Both the position numbers and the translations under genes were made by a program. Positions 34,012-42,911 of a stretch of 64,000 nt of DNA are shown in pieces. Below the pieces are notes generated by a model. That model saw nothing but the letters and a program-made list of their open reading frames with translations, searched no databases and was not told where the DNA came from. Where the stretch lies: NCBI RefSeq assembly GCF_004795015.1, contig NZ_SSBI01000023.1, positions 1-64,000 of the forward strand, given 5' to 3'. Within the stretch, counting starts at the first letter, position 1. Each line of letters begins with the position of its first letter. This DNA comes from Streptomyces sp. A1277 (GTDB lineage Bacteria; Actinomycetota; Actinomycetes; Streptomycetales; Streptomycetaceae).

Positions 34012-34767
34012 ATGGACATCGATGCGGACGTGTGGAACGAACAGGTGGCCAAGGGCTACGACGAGTCATCCGCGCACATGTACGCGCCCGAAGTACTGGG
34101 CCCCACGGTTTCGTTCCTCGAGTCCAGAGCCGGGCGGAACCCGGCTCTGGAGTTCGCGGTCGGAACGGGACGGGTCGCTCTGCCTCTGAGTGCGCGAGGC
34201 ATCCGCGTCGCGGGCATCGAGAAGTCGGAGCCCATGGTGCGGGAGCTGGGCGACAAGCCTGGTGGTGACAGCGTGGCCGTGACCATCGGGGACATGACGA
34301 CCGCTCGGGCGCCTGGCACGTTCGGCCTTGTCTACCTGGTCTACAACTCCATCACCTGCCTGCTCTCGCAGGAGGAACAGGTCGCCTGCTTCCGCAACGC
34401 GGCCACGCACCTCGGACCCGGGGGCCGCTTCGTCATCGAGGTGTTCGTACCCGAACTGCAGCGTCTGCCGCCGGGCGAGACCGCGCGGCCCTTCCATATC
34501 GGGGACCAGCACGTAGGTTTCGACACGTACGACCTGGTGAATCAGCAGTTGGTCTCGCACCACTACACGATCGTTGACGACCGAGGATCCACCTTCCACT
34601 CCTCTCACCGTTATGTCTGGCCATCCGAACTGGACTTGATGGCACAGCTCGCCGGCCTGCACCTGTCCGAGCGGTGGGCCGGCTGGAAGGAGGCGCCCTT
34701 TACCGCGTCCAGCAGATCGCACGTTTCCGTGTGGCAGAAGCCGCTTGACGGCCCCGTCTCTCGTTGA
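34012..34767 (+). CDS. Class I SAM-dependent methyltransferase
   Basis: 251 residues. SAM-binding motif 'NPALEFAVGTGRVALPLSAR' (about residues 40-59), acidic end 'VAGIEKSEPM', then 'FGLVYLVYNSITCLLSQEEQ' and 'HLGPGGRFVIEVFVPEL', as in Methyltransf_25 proteins. Substrate unknown. The start at 34012 was chosen as the first Met at the domain border; 33973 is an in-frame alternative without a ribosome-binding site. The stop codon lies inside a 19-bp tandem repeat. No cotranscribed neighbour. Confidence 0.85.
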   Translation: MDIDADVWNEQVAKGYDESSAHMYAPEVLGPTVSFLESRAGRNPALEFAVGTGRVALPLSARGIRVAGIEKSEPMVRELGDKPGGDSVAVTIGDMTTARAPGTFGLVYLVYNSITCLLSQEEQVACFRNAATHLGPGGRFVIEVFVPELQRLPPGETARPFHIGDQHVGFDTYDLVNQQLVSHHYTIVDDRGSTFHSSHRYVWPSELDLMAQLAGLHLSERWAGWKEAPFTASSRSHVSVWQKPLDGPVSR

Positions 34768-34815
34768 CGGCCCCATCTCTCATTGACGGTCCCGTCACTT
34801 CTTGACGGGCTCTTG
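34745..34815. repeat. 19-bp tandem repeat across the methyltransferase stop codon
   Basis: Units start at 34745, 34764, 34783 and 34802 (the last partial), each opening with TTGACGG. The stop codon of the methyltransferase is in unit 2. Confidence 0.85.
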
Positions 34816-34906
34816 CACCCCTCACGCCAGGGAACGAGGTGGCTGAAATCGTCTCAAAGTACGGAGTGAAGCTCCGATTGTCAGTGGGGAGGGGTTTACT
34901 GACGGC

Positions 34907-35347
34907 ATGACCACCGCACATCACCTCCGCCTCATCGACGGGATGCGCACCCGAGAGTTTCCGGCGGAACGAGTCCGGTCGGGTTCGGGAGTCAGCGGGC
35001 CCGGCTACCACACGGCGTTCCTGCACGCGGACGACGGCGCCTGGGAAGACGACGAAGCCGGCCGGTTGGAACGCCGCGCACAGTGTCTCGCGGAGCACGA
35101 GGCGCTGGTCACGCTGCTCGGCAGCCGCTGGGGTGAGCCGCAGGTGATCAGCCTGTGGAGTGCGCAGGAGCGGATGATGTCCGGCGAGGAGATACCCGAC
35201 CCGTGGGCCGACACCGTGGCGGGGTGCGAGTACCTGCGGCTGTGGCGCACGGAGGAGGAACGCTGGGTCGCGCTGGCGCTCTACGCGGAGGATGAGGGCT
35301 CCGGCTGCGAGCTGAGCGTGGTCGTGACGGAGATCGACCCGCCCTGA
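34907..35347 (+). CDS. Hypothetical protein, 146 residues
   Basis: 146 residues, soluble and acidic, with no domain I recognise. It has strong actinobacterial codon bias and a GGGGAGGGG sequence 11-19 bp before the ATG. The middle contains a Trp/Glu-rich segment ('SRWGEPQVISLWSAQERM', 'LRLWRTEEERWVALALYAED'), reminiscent of small Streptomyces immunity-like or SUKH-like proteins, but that likeness is weak. The leader contains two small inverted repeats (34862-34876 and 34880-34903), the second enclosing the ribosome-binding site. Function unknown. Confidence 0.72.
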   Translation: MTTAHHLRLIDGMRTREFPAERVRSGSGVSGPGYHTAFLHADDGAWEDDEAGRLERRAQCLAEHEALVTLLGSRWGEPQVISLWSAQERMMSGEEIPDPWADTVAGCEYLRLWRTEEERWVALALYAEDEGSGCELSVVVTEIDPP

Positions 35348-35357
35348 CCGCAGGGAG

Positions 35358-35903
35358 CTATGCGCTGCCGGCCTCGACGGCCGTGCGCAGGCGTCCGTAC
35401 TCCTCGGCCATCGTCCGAGCGGTCCAGTGGGCGTTCAGGCCGCTGGGGTTGGGCAGTGCCCATACGCGGGCCCCGCCGATCGTCCGCTCCTGGGGGCCGA
35501 TGAGGGCCCGGCGGTCGCCGAATGCCGTGCGGTAGGCGGTGATGCCGACCACGGCCAGCCACTGGGGCCGCAGGCGCTCGACCTTCGCGGTGAGGATCTG
35601 TCCTCCGGCCCGGAATTCCTCGGCGGACAGTTCGTCGGCCCGGGCCGTGGCCCTGGCGACGACGTTGGTGATGCCCAGCCCGTACTGGAGCAGCTCGGCC
35701 TGGTCGGCGGGGCGCAACTGCCGGGGTGTGAAACCCGAGAGGTGGAGCACGGGCCAGAAGCGGTTGCCGGGGAAGGCGAAGTGGTGGCCCGTGGCGCCTG
35801 TCGTCAGGCTCGGGTTGATCCCGCAGAACAGCACGCGCAGACCGCCCGCGACCACGTCGGGAACAACGCGGTCACGGGCGGCCTGAAGCTCCTCGGGCGT
35901 CAT
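35358..35903 (-). CDS. mug: G/U mismatch-specific DNA glycosylase
   Basis: 181 residues. The uracil-DNA glycosylase family 2 motifs are clear: 'RVLFCGINPSLTTGATGHHF' (motif 1, G-I-N-P-S, with Asn as the water-positioning residue) and 'VWALPNPSGLNAHWTA' (motif 2, N-P-S-G-x-N). It removes uracil or ethenocytosine opposite G during base excision repair. It lies 25 bp downstream of purB on the same strand, so it is probably co-transcribed with it. Normal length. Confidence 0.93.
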   Translation of the reverse strand: MTPEELQAARDRVVPDVVAGGLRVLFCGINPSLTTGATGHHFAFPGNRFWPVLHLSGFTPRQLRPADQAELLQYGLGITNVVARATARADELSAEEFRAGGQILTAKVERLRPQWLAVVGITAYRTAFGDRRALIGPQERTIGGARVWALPNPSGLNAHWTARTMAEEYGRLRTAVEAGSA

Positions 35904-35928
35904 CGGCCGGAAGGCAGGATAGCCGCGG

Positions 35929-37371
35929 TCAGAGGATCGAGCCAGGGGTGTATCCGGCGGCCTCCGGGTGCTGCTTGGTGATCTCCTCGATCCGGGAGAC
36001 GAGCGCGGTCACCTGGTCGCCCGCCGCGCCGGTGAAGGAGAGCTTGTCCGCCATCAGCTCGTCCAGCTGGGAGCGGTCCAGCGGGATGCGCTCGTCGGCC
36101 GCGAGCTTGTCCAGCAGCTCGTTGCGCTCCGTGCCCTGCTCACGCATGGCGAGGGCGGAGGCGACGGCGTTCTCCTTGATGGCCTCGTGGGCGACCTCGC
36201 GGCCGACGCCCGCACGCACCGCGCCCATCAGGACCTTGGTCGTGGCGAGGAAGGGGAGGTAGCGGTCGAGCTCGCGGGCCACGACGGCGGGAAAGGCGCC
36301 GAATTCGTCGAGCACCGTCAGGAACGTCTCGACCAGCCCGTCGAACGCGAAGAACGCGTCCGGCAGGGCCACCCGGCGGACCACCGAGCAGGAGACGTCG
36401 CCCTCGTTCCACTGGTCGCCCGCCAGCTCTCCGGTCATCGACGCGTAGCCGCGCAGGATCACCATGAGGCCGTTGACGCGCTCGCAGGAGCGGGTGTTCA
36501 TCTTGTGGGGCATCGCGGACGAGCCGACCTGGCCCGGCTTGAAGCCCTCGGTCACCAGCTCGTGGCCGGCCATCAGCCGGATGGTCTTCGCCACCGAGGA
36601 GGGCGCCGCCGCCAGCTGGACCAGGGCGGTCACCACGTCGTAGTCGAGCGAGCGGGGGTAGACCTGACCGACCGAGGTGAACGCCTGCGCGAAGCCGAGG
36701 TGCCCGGCAATGCGCTGTTCGAGCTCGGCCAGCTTCCCGGCGTCGCCGCCCAGGAGGTCGAGCATGTCCTGCGCCGTGCCGACGGGGCCCTTGATACCGC
36801 GCAGCGGGTAGCGCCCCAGCAGGTCGTCGAGTCGGCCGTAGGCGACCAGCAGCTCGTCGGCCGCGGTCGCGAAGCGCTTGCCGAGGGTCGTGGCCTGGGC
36901 GGCGACGTTGTGGGAGCGTCCGGCCACGACCAGCTCGCGGTACTCGGCCGCCAGCTTGCCGAGCCGGGCCAGGACGGCCACCGTACGGTCGCGCATCAGC
37001 TCCAGGGAGAGCCGGATCTGGAGCTGCTCGACGTTCTCGGTGAGGTCGCGGGAGGTCATGCCCTTGTGGACGTGCTCATGACCGGCGAGGGCGTTGAACT
37101 CCTCGATCCGGGCCTTCACGTCGTGCCGGGTGACCTTCTCGCGCTCGGCGATCGAGGCCAGGTCGACCTGGTCGAGGACGCGCTCGTAATCGGCGAGGGC
37201 GGCGTCGGGCACCTCGATCCCGAGGTCCTTCTGGGCGCGCAGCACCGCCAGCCACAGCTGACGTTCCAGCTTCACCTTCTGCTCGGGGGACCAGAGGACG
37301 GCCAGCTCCGTGGAGGCGTAGCGGCCGGCCAGGACATTGGGGATGCGAGGCTTCGCAGACACAGCAGTCAC
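35929..37371 (-). CDS. purB: Adenylosuccinate lyase
   Basis: 480 residues from a GTG with AGGA upstream. The fumarase/ASL signature is seen in 'QVGSSAMPHKMNTRSCERVN' (the SSxMPxKxN loop with catalytic Ser), along with 'GHEHVHKGMTSRDLTENVEQ' (TS-x-D) and 'GRSHNVAAQATTLGKRFA' (catalytic His). It performs two steps of purine synthesis: cleavage of SAICAR and of adenylosuccinate, each releasing fumarate. Cytoplasmic tetramer. A longer ORF to 37797 runs antisense to the GDSL gene and is rejected. Followed by mug. Confidence 0.97.
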   Translation of the reverse strand: MTAVSAKPRIPNVLAGRYASTELAVLWSPEQKVKLERQLWLAVLRAQKDLGIEVPDAALADYERVLDQVDLASIAEREKVTRHDVKARIEEFNALAGHEHVHKGMTSRDLTENVEQLQIRLSLELMRDRTVAVLARLGKLAAEYRELVVAGRSHNVAAQATTLGKRFATAADELLVAYGRLDDLLGRYPLRGIKGPVGTAQDMLDLLGGDAGKLAELEQRIAGHLGFAQAFTSVGQVYPRSLDYDVVTALVQLAAAPSSVAKTIRLMAGHELVTEGFKPGQVGSSAMPHKMNTRSCERVNGLMVILRGYASMTGELAGDQWNEGDVSCSVVRRVALPDAFFAFDGLVETFLTVLDEFGAFPAVVARELDRYLPFLATTKVLMGAVRAGVGREVAHEAIKENAVASALAMREQGTERNELLDKLAADERIPLDRSQLDELMADKLSFTGAAGDQVTALVSRIEEITKQHPEAAGYTPGSIL

Positions 37372-37454
37372 GTGTCCTGATTCTACTGGCGGTTCGTGCA
37401 GCTCAGCGCCGCGGTCCGGTTTGTGGATTACTACGAACGCGGCGGGGGCGACGC

Positions 37455-38300
37455 CTACTGCTCGCCGGTGTCCACGCGGCGCCAGGAAGCCACCGGAGCC
37501 GAGGCGCCGTCCTCCTCGGGAGTGACCCAGAACGCCCGGCCCAGCTCCGCGCTGAACTGGGCTCCCGCCCGGCCGTCGCCCGACGAGCGCCCCGTCAGAC
37601 GCCGCCCGATCCACGGCAGCAGGTGCCGACGGGCGAAGCGCACATCGTCCACGCGCCGGGTGGCCCAGCGCGGCGGGACGGCGGTGGGCAGCACGGCCTG
37701 CCAGTCGCTCTCCGGCGGCAGCCCCAGCGCCTGCCAGACCGCCTCGGCCACCCTGCGGTGCCCCTCGGCGGTCAGATGCAGCCGGTCGACGTCCCACAGG
37801 CGGGGGTCACCCAGCGACGGCGCGCCGTAGAGATCGACCACTGCCGCGTCGTGCCGGGCGGCCAGCTCGTCGACCAGGGCGAAAAGCTCCTCCATACGCG
37901 GCCGGAACCGCTCCATCACCGGTCCGTTGCGGCCGGGGCTGCGCATCAGCACCAGCTTCTTGCACGACGGCGCCAGGCGCTCCACCGCCTCCTCCAGCCG
38001 CCCGCGGACCATGCCCATGTCGCACTTGGGGCGCAGGGTGTCGTTGAGGCCGCCGACCAGCGTCACCACGTCGGCCCGCATGGCCGCCGCCACGTCCACC
38101 TGCTCGTCCACGATCTGGCCGATGAGCTTGCCGCGTACCGCGAGATTGGCGTACCGGAACCCAGGCGTGCGCGCGGCGAGCCGGGAGGCGAGGACATCGG
38201 CCCAGCCCCGGTAGGAACCGTCGGGCAGCAGATCCGACATGCCCTCGGTGAACGAGTCGCCGACCGCGACAAGACTGGTGTATGTGGCATTGAATTCCAT
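37455..38300 (-). CDS. SGNH/GDSL hydrolase
   Basis: 281 residues, no signal peptide. SGNH blocks: 'LVAVGDSFTEGMSDLLPDG' (block I, catalytic Ser in GDSFTEG), 'YANLAVRGKLIGQIV' (II, Gly), 'LVGGLNDTLRP' (III, Asn) and 'DVDRLHLTAEGHRRVAEAV' (V, Asp and His). A cytoplasmic esterase or lipase of unknown substrate. The last about 80 residues, after 'LGLPPESDW', are basic and outside the fold. Lies between the CNNM genes and purB on the same strand with gaps of about 80 bp. Confidence 0.93.
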   Translation of the reverse strand: MEFNATYTSLVAVGDSFTEGMSDLLPDGSYRGWADVLASRLAARTPGFRYANLAVRGKLIGQIVDEQVDVAAAMRADVVTLVGGLNDTLRPKCDMGMVRGRLEEAVERLAPSCKKLVLMRSPGRNGPVMERFRPRMEELFALVDELAARHDAAVVDLYGAPSLGDPRLWDVDRLHLTAEGHRRVAEAVWQALGLPPESDWQAVLPTAVPPRWATRRVDDVRFARRHLLPWIGRRLTGRSSGDGRAGAQFSAELGRAFWVTPEEDGASAPVASWRRVDTGEQ

Positions 38301-38382
38301 GGCGATGCGATCGTATCGCGGTGCCGTTCGGCCCTGCCGGGGGAACGGCGGCTCCGGGCGCGGGGCCCGGAACCACCGGGGA

Positions 38383-39402
38383 TCAGCGGGTCTGGGGGCG
38401 GCCCACCAGCTCCCGCAGCACGTCCTCCATCGTCACCATGCCGGCCAGCCGGCCGTCCTCGTCGAGCACCGCAGCCAGGTGCGTACGGCTGCGCCGCATG
38501 GCGGTGAGCGCGTCGTCGAGCGGTGTGGCCGCGCGGACCCGGGCGATCGGCCGCATCGAGCTGACCGGGAACGGCATGTCGCGCGGGGTGACGTCGAGGG
38601 CGTCCTTCACATGGAGGTACCCGAGGATGCGCCGTTCGGCGTCCATCACGGGGAAGCGCGAGAAGCCCGTCTCGTACGAGAGCCGCTCCAGCTCCTCCGG
38701 CGTCGCCCCGACCCGGATGTACATCACCCGGTCCACCGCCAGTACCACGTCCCGTACCGGCCGCCGGCCGAGCTCCAGCGCATGGTGCAGCCGCTCCGCA
38801 GCCCGGTCGTCGACCAGACCCGCATCGCCCGCGTCCTTCACCAGACGGGCCAGCTCGTCGTCCGAGAAGGTGGCCGACACCTCGTCCTTCGTCTCCACCC
38901 GCAGAAGCTTCAGCAGCGCGTTGGCGAAGGCGTTGATCGCGAAGATCACCGGACGCAGCGCCCGGGCCAGCGCCACCAGCGGCGGCCCGAGCAGCAGCGC
39001 GGTCCGTACCGGCTCGGCCAGCGCGATGTTCTTCGGGACCATCTCGCCGAGCAGCATGTGCAGATAGGTCGCCACCGACAGCGCGATCACGAACGAGATC
39101 GGATGGACCAGCCCGTGCGGCACACCCACGGTGTCGAAAACCGGCTCCAGCAGATGCGCGATGGCGGGCTCGGCGACGATACCGAGCACCAGGGTGCACA
39201 GCGTGATGCCGAGCTGCGCCGCCGCGAGCAGCGCCGATACGTGTTCCAGGCCCCAGATGACGCTGCGCGCCCGCCGGTTCCCCTCCTCGGCCTGCGGCTC
39301 GATCTGGCTGCGGCGCACCGAGATGAGGGCGAATTCCGCGCCGACGAAGAAGGCGTTCACCACGAGGGTCAGCAGGCCGATGAAGAGCTGTACGACGGTC
39401 AT
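38383..39402 (-). CDS. CNNM/DUF21-CBS membrane protein (hemolysin family)
   Basis: 339 residues. DUF21 transmembrane domain (about residues 1-190, three to four helices, 'NAFFVGAEFALISVRRSQIE') and a CBS pair (about 205-335; 'PFPVSSMRPIARVRAATPLD', 'HLAAVLDEDGRLAGMVTMED'). It lacks the C-terminal CorC_HlyC domain found in its upstream partner. The family is linked to magnesium/cobalt homeostasis; 'hemolysin' is a historical name. The ATG overlaps the partner's stop (ATGA), so the two are coupled and may form a heterodimer. Confidence 0.93.
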   Translation of the reverse strand: MTVVQLFIGLLTLVVNAFFVGAEFALISVRRSQIEPQAEEGNRRARSVIWGLEHVSALLAAAQLGITLCTLVLGIVAEPAIAHLLEPVFDTVGVPHGLVHPISFVIALSVATYLHMLLGEMVPKNIALAEPVRTALLLGPPLVALARALRPVIFAINAFANALLKLLRVETKDEVSATFSDDELARLVKDAGDAGLVDDRAAERLHHALELGRRPVRDVVLAVDRVMYIRVGATPEELERLSYETGFSRFPVMDAERRILGYLHVKDALDVTPRDMPFPVSSMRPIARVRAATPLDDALTAMRRSRTHLAAVLDEDGRLAGMVTMEDVLRELVGRPQTR

Positions 39403-40736
39403 CGCTCGCCCTCCGACGACTCGTGGGAACCGGTCAGCGGTGCGTGCAGCAGTGCCCGCGCGGCGCGGCGCCCGGAAGCGTCCACCACGTCGAGCCGCCA
39501 GCCGGCCAGCTCGATGGAGTCGCCCACGGTGGGGATGCGGCCCACCTCCGTCGCGATCAGGCCGGCCAGCGTTTCGTAGGGGCCGTCGGGCACTCTCAGT
39601 CCGATCCTCTGCAGCTGGTCGGTGCGGGCGGCGCCGTCGGCCGACCACAGGACGCGTCCGTCGGCGTCCTCACCGGCCGGTGCCAGGTCCGGCGTCTCGT
39701 GCGGGTCGTGCTCGTCCCGCACCTCCCCGACGACCTCCTCGACGATGTCCTCCAGCGTCACGACGCCCGCCGTGCCGCCGTACTCGTCGATCACGACCGC
39801 CATGGCGAGCTTGCCGGACAGCCGGTCGAGCAGCCGGTCCACGGTCAGCGTCTCCGGTACGAGCACCGGTTCGCGCAGCATCTCGGAGACCCGCTTGCGG
39901 GGCCGCTGATCGGATGGGATCGCCAGGACGTCCTTGATGTGGGCGACGCCCACCACGGTGTCGAGGCTGCCCCGGTACACGGGGAAGCGGGAAAGCCCGG
40001 TGGCCCGTGTCGCGTTGGCGACGTCCTCGGCGGTCGCGTTGACCTCCAGCGCGGTGACCTGCACCCGGGGGGTCATCACGTTCTCCGCGGTCAGTTCCGG
40101 CAGGTTGAGCGTACGGACGAACAGCTCGGCGGTGTCCGCCTCCAGGGCGCCCTCCTTGGCGGAGTGCCGGGCCAGCGCCACCAGCTCCTGGGGACTGCGC
40201 GCGGTCGCCAGCTCCTCGGCGGGTTCGAGCCCGAAACGGCGCACGATCCGGTTGGCCGTGTTGTTGAGATGGCTGATGAAGGGCCGGAACACCGCCGTAA
40301 AGGCCCGTTGCGGGGTGGCGATGGTCTTCGCCACCGCGAGCGGTGAGGAGATGGCCCAGTTCTTGGGGACCAGCTCGCCGACCACCATCAGGAACACGGT
40401 GGACAGGCCCGTACCGATGACGAGCGCCACGGACGACGCGACACCCGGCGACAGGCCGACGGCCTCGACCGGTCCCCGGATCAGTTTCGCGATGGACGGT
40501 TCGGAGAGCATGCCGACGACCAGGTTGGTGACCGTGATGCCGAGCTGGGCCCCGGACAGCTGGAAGGTGAGGCTGCGGGCGGCCTTCATGGCGCTCGCGG
40601 CACCGCGTTCGCCCTGTTCGACCGCTCTCTCCAGCTGGCCGCGCTCGACCGTGGTCAGGGAGAATTCCGCCGCGACGAAGGCGCCGCAGGCGAGGGAGAG
40701 CAGTACCGCAACGAACAGCAGGAGCACTTCGGTCAT
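39399..40736 (-). CDS. CNNM/DUF21-CBS-CorC membrane protein (hemolysin family)
   Basis: 445 residues. DUF21 membrane domain (about 1-200, 'SLACGAFVAAEFSLTTVERG'), CBS pair (about 215-335; 'TGLSRFPVYRGSLDTVVGVA', 'AMAVVIDEYGGTAGVVTLED') and a C-terminal CorC_HlyC domain (about 350-435; 'YETLAGLIATEVGRIPTVGD'). Complete architecture. First gene of a coupled pair with a second CNNM protein. A 170-bp upstream leader contains strong inverted repeats (see findings). Probable metal-ion efflux or regulation in the cytoplasmic membrane. Confidence 0.94.
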   Translation of the reverse strand: MTEVLLLFVAVLLSLACGAFVAAEFSLTTVERGQLERAVEQGERGAASAMKAARSLTFQLSGAQLGITVTNLVVGMLSEPSIAKLIRGPVEAVGLSPGVASSVALVIGTGLSTVFLMVVGELVPKNWAISSPLAVAKTIATPQRAFTAVFRPFISHLNNTANRIVRRFGLEPAEELATARSPQELVALARHSAKEGALEADTAELFVRTLNLPELTAENVMTPRVQVTALEVNATAEDVANATRATGLSRFPVYRGSLDTVVGVAHIKDVLAIPSDQRPRKRVSEMLREPVLVPETLTVDRLLDRLSGKLAMAVVIDEYGGTAGVVTLEDIVEEVVGEVRDEHDPHETPDLAPAGEDADGRVLWSADGAARTDQLQRIGLRVPDGPYETLAGLIATEVGRIPTVGDSIELAGWRLDVVDASGRRAARALLHAPLTGSHESSEGER

Positions 40737-40907
40737 CGGTTCACCTCCGTCCCATGATCGGGCAGGGACTGGCTGACCGCGCGGTGTCGGCGGGTTCGGC
40801 TACTGGGAGGCTCGCCCATGGGCGGAGGCTCACACCTTTCGTCAGGATCGGCAATGCTGAGTCCTCATGGTAAAGGATCAGCAAAGTGCGGGGTGCGTGC
40901 CCGTCGC

Positions 40908-41327
40908 CTACAACGGCTTCACCCAGCGCCGCCAGCGGTCCTCGCGGTGGTAGCCGGCCGCCTGCCAGGCGAGGTGCGCGCGTATGTTCTCCTCCAGCAC
41001 CATGGCGTCCACCCGTCGGCCGCCCAGCGCGGCGAACCGCTGCTCCGCCGCGTCCAGCAGAGCGGTGGCGATGCCCTGCCGGCGGTGGTCCGGATGCACG
41101 GCCAGCCGGTAGGCGGAGCACCGCCAGCCGTCGAACTCGGCGATCACCGTCCCCACCAGTGTGCTGTCCCGCTCCGCGAGCAGCAGCGCCTCGGGGTCGC
41201 GGCAAATGAGGCGGGCCACCCCCTCGTGGTCGTCGCTGATGCTCGTACCTTCGGCCGCCGCGCGCCAGAACCGCAGAACGGCATCGATGTCCGGCCGGGC
41301 GGCGTAGCGGATGTGGAGATCACTCAT
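40908..41327 (-). CDS. GNAT-family N-acetyltransferase
   Basis: 139 residues. A single GNAT domain: 'LHIRYAARPDIDAVLRFW' at the N-terminus, then the acetyl-CoA pyrophosphate loop 'AVHPDHRRQGIATALLDAAE' (R/Q-x-x-G-x-A). It ends 'GYHREDRWRRWVKPL', typical of aminoglycoside- or small-amine-type GNATs. Substrate unknown. The start at 41327 (MSDLHIRY) rather than 41339 fits the family. Between CNNM and P450 genes on the same strand, spaced by 78 bp from the P450 stop. Confidence 0.9.
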   Translation of the reverse strand: MSDLHIRYAARPDIDAVLRFWRAAAEGTSISDDHEGVARLICRDPEALLLAERDSTLVGTVIAEFDGWRCSAYRLAVHPDHRRQGIATALLDAAEQRFAALGGRRVDAMVLEENIRAHLAWQAAGYHREDRWRRWVKPL

Positions 41328-41405
41328 GGGGCGAGCCAATCAGAGGGCCGTTCCTCCGTGCGAGCGGTTTCCCCGCCGCTCTCCGGGGGAACTCTCGCGG
41401 GGCGT

Positions 41406-42695
41406 TCAGCGCAGACGCACCGGCAGCGAGTCGATGCCGTAGACGATCGACAGCTTGCGGAAGGTGAGGTCCTGCGGTGGTACGGCGAGCCGCATGGCGG
41501 GAAAGCGCCTGGCCAGAGCCGGATAGACCGAGCGCAGCTCCATCCGGGCCAGTTCGGCGCCTATGCAGCGGTGGATGCCGTGCCCGAAGGCGAGATGCCC
41601 GGCCGGAGTGACCCGGTCCAAGTCGAATCCCCCGTCGTCCGTGACGTAGGCGGGGTCCCGGTTGGCGCCGCTCAGCGAGCAGAGCACCATGTCACCGCGC
41701 GGAATGACCACCCCGGCGATCTCGATGTCCTCGCGGGCGAAGCGGGGAAAGGCGATCTGTACGGCGGAGACGTAGCGCAGCACCTCCTCCACGAACGGCG
41801 CCGTCACCCCGTCGTCCGCACGCAGCCGGGCCAGGACATCCGGGTTCCGCAGCAGTACGAGGGAGCCGAGGGCGATCGTGCTCGCCGTCGTCTCGAACCC
41901 GCCCGTGAGCACGCCGTCGGCGAGGCCCGCGAGCTCCTCGTCGTCCACGCTGTCCCCGTGCTCCCGCACGATCATGCCGAGCAGGCCGTCACCGGGGCTG
42001 CGGCGCTGCGCCCTGACCACGCCGCGGAAGTAGTCGAGCGACGCGGACATCGCGCCGAAGGGCGCCGTCGTCCCCGCGAACAGGTCGAAGCGGTCCATCG
42101 CCAACTGCTGGAAGTCGTCCCGGTCCTCGTAGGGCACGCCGAGCAGTTCGCAGATGGTCAGCGACGGCACCGGCAGCGCGAACGCGTGCACCAGGTCGAT
42201 CGGCCCCGGCTCGGCCGCCATCGCGTCCAGGCGTTCCTCGACGATGGCGTCGATCCGGGGCGCCAGGCGGCGCAGCCGGCGCATCGTGAACTCGGGGGTC
42301 AGGATGCGGCGCAGCCGCGTGTGCACCGGCGGATCGCTGAAACCCAGGCCGCCGGGGCTGTGTTCGGCGACTATGCCCGCGTTGCCCGCCAGGTGGGCGA
42401 AGTCGGTGCTGAAGCCCTCCGCCGAGCCGAGCACGGCCTTCGACTCCTCGTAGCCGGTGACCACCCAGGCGTCCATGCCGAACGGCAGCGCCACTCTGGA
42501 CACCGGCGCGCTCGCCCGTGCGGCGGCCAGCCCGCGCACCGGATCGAGGCCGTCCCTGCGCAGCGGCATCAGCAATTGCTCGGGAAGCAGCTTCATCGTG
42601 GAGGACCCGAGTCCGTGCTTCTGGATCCTGGCCAGGTAGCGGCGTCCGAGCCGGGCGGTGAGGCGGGAGCGGAACGTCGTCGTACTCAATGTCAC
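41406..42695 (-). CDS. Cytochrome P450
   Basis: 429 residues. I-helix 'VLTGGFETTASTIALG' (A/G-G-x-E-T-T), K-helix ExxR in 'PFVEEVLRYVSAVQ', and heme loop 'LAFGHGIHRCIGAELARMEL' (F-G-x-G-x-H-x-C) are all intact. This is a soluble bacterial class I P450, close in pattern to CYP105/CYP107-type enzymes of Streptomyces; the first about 30 residues are a basic extension. It hydroxylates an unknown substrate and needs a ferredoxin, none of which is adjacent. A 17-bp perfect palindrome lies 29 bp upstream of the ATG. Confidence 0.95.
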   Translation of the reverse strand: MTLSTTTFRSRLTARLGRRYLARIQKHGLGSSTMKLLPEQLLMPLRRDGLDPVRGLAAARASAPVSRVALPFGMDAWVVTGYEESKAVLGSAEGFSTDFAHLAGNAGIVAEHSPGGLGFSDPPVHTRLRRILTPEFTMRRLRRLAPRIDAIVEERLDAMAAEPGPIDLVHAFALPVPSLTICELLGVPYEDRDDFQQLAMDRFDLFAGTTAPFGAMSASLDYFRGVVRAQRRSPGDGLLGMIVREHGDSVDDEELAGLADGVLTGGFETTASTIALGSLVLLRNPDVLARLRADDGVTAPFVEEVLRYVSAVQIAFPRFAREDIEIAGVVIPRGDMVLCSLSGANRDPAYVTDDGGFDLDRVTPAGHLAFGHGIHRCIGAELARMELRSVYPALARRFPAMRLAVPPQDLTFRKLSIVYGIDSLPVRLR

Positions 42696-42723
42696 TCCAT
42701 GAGTCGTCGCGAGATCTGGTCGG

Positions 42724-42740
42724 TTGGCGCCTCAGGCGCC
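42724..42740. promoter_or_regulatory. 17-bp perfect palindrome upstream of P450 gene
   Basis: TGGCGCCTCAGGCGCCA: 8-bp arms around a single central C, 29-45 bp upstream of the P450 start, with a CATAAT -10-like box on the minus strand about 45 bp farther. A likely operator. Confidence 0.6.
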
Positions 42741-42911
42741 AGGACGTGGCCGACTGCGGTGACTTCGGCTACCTGACCAGGAATTATGACCACTTGTTCG
42801 AGCAAGGGAGTGCCGGGGTGCGGAATACGTCCTCAATGCTTCGGTGCGGCCGGGCTGTACGGGCCCCCGGGACTCGCCGGTGCCCCCTTCTCCGGCCGCC
42901 CCCACCGCGCA

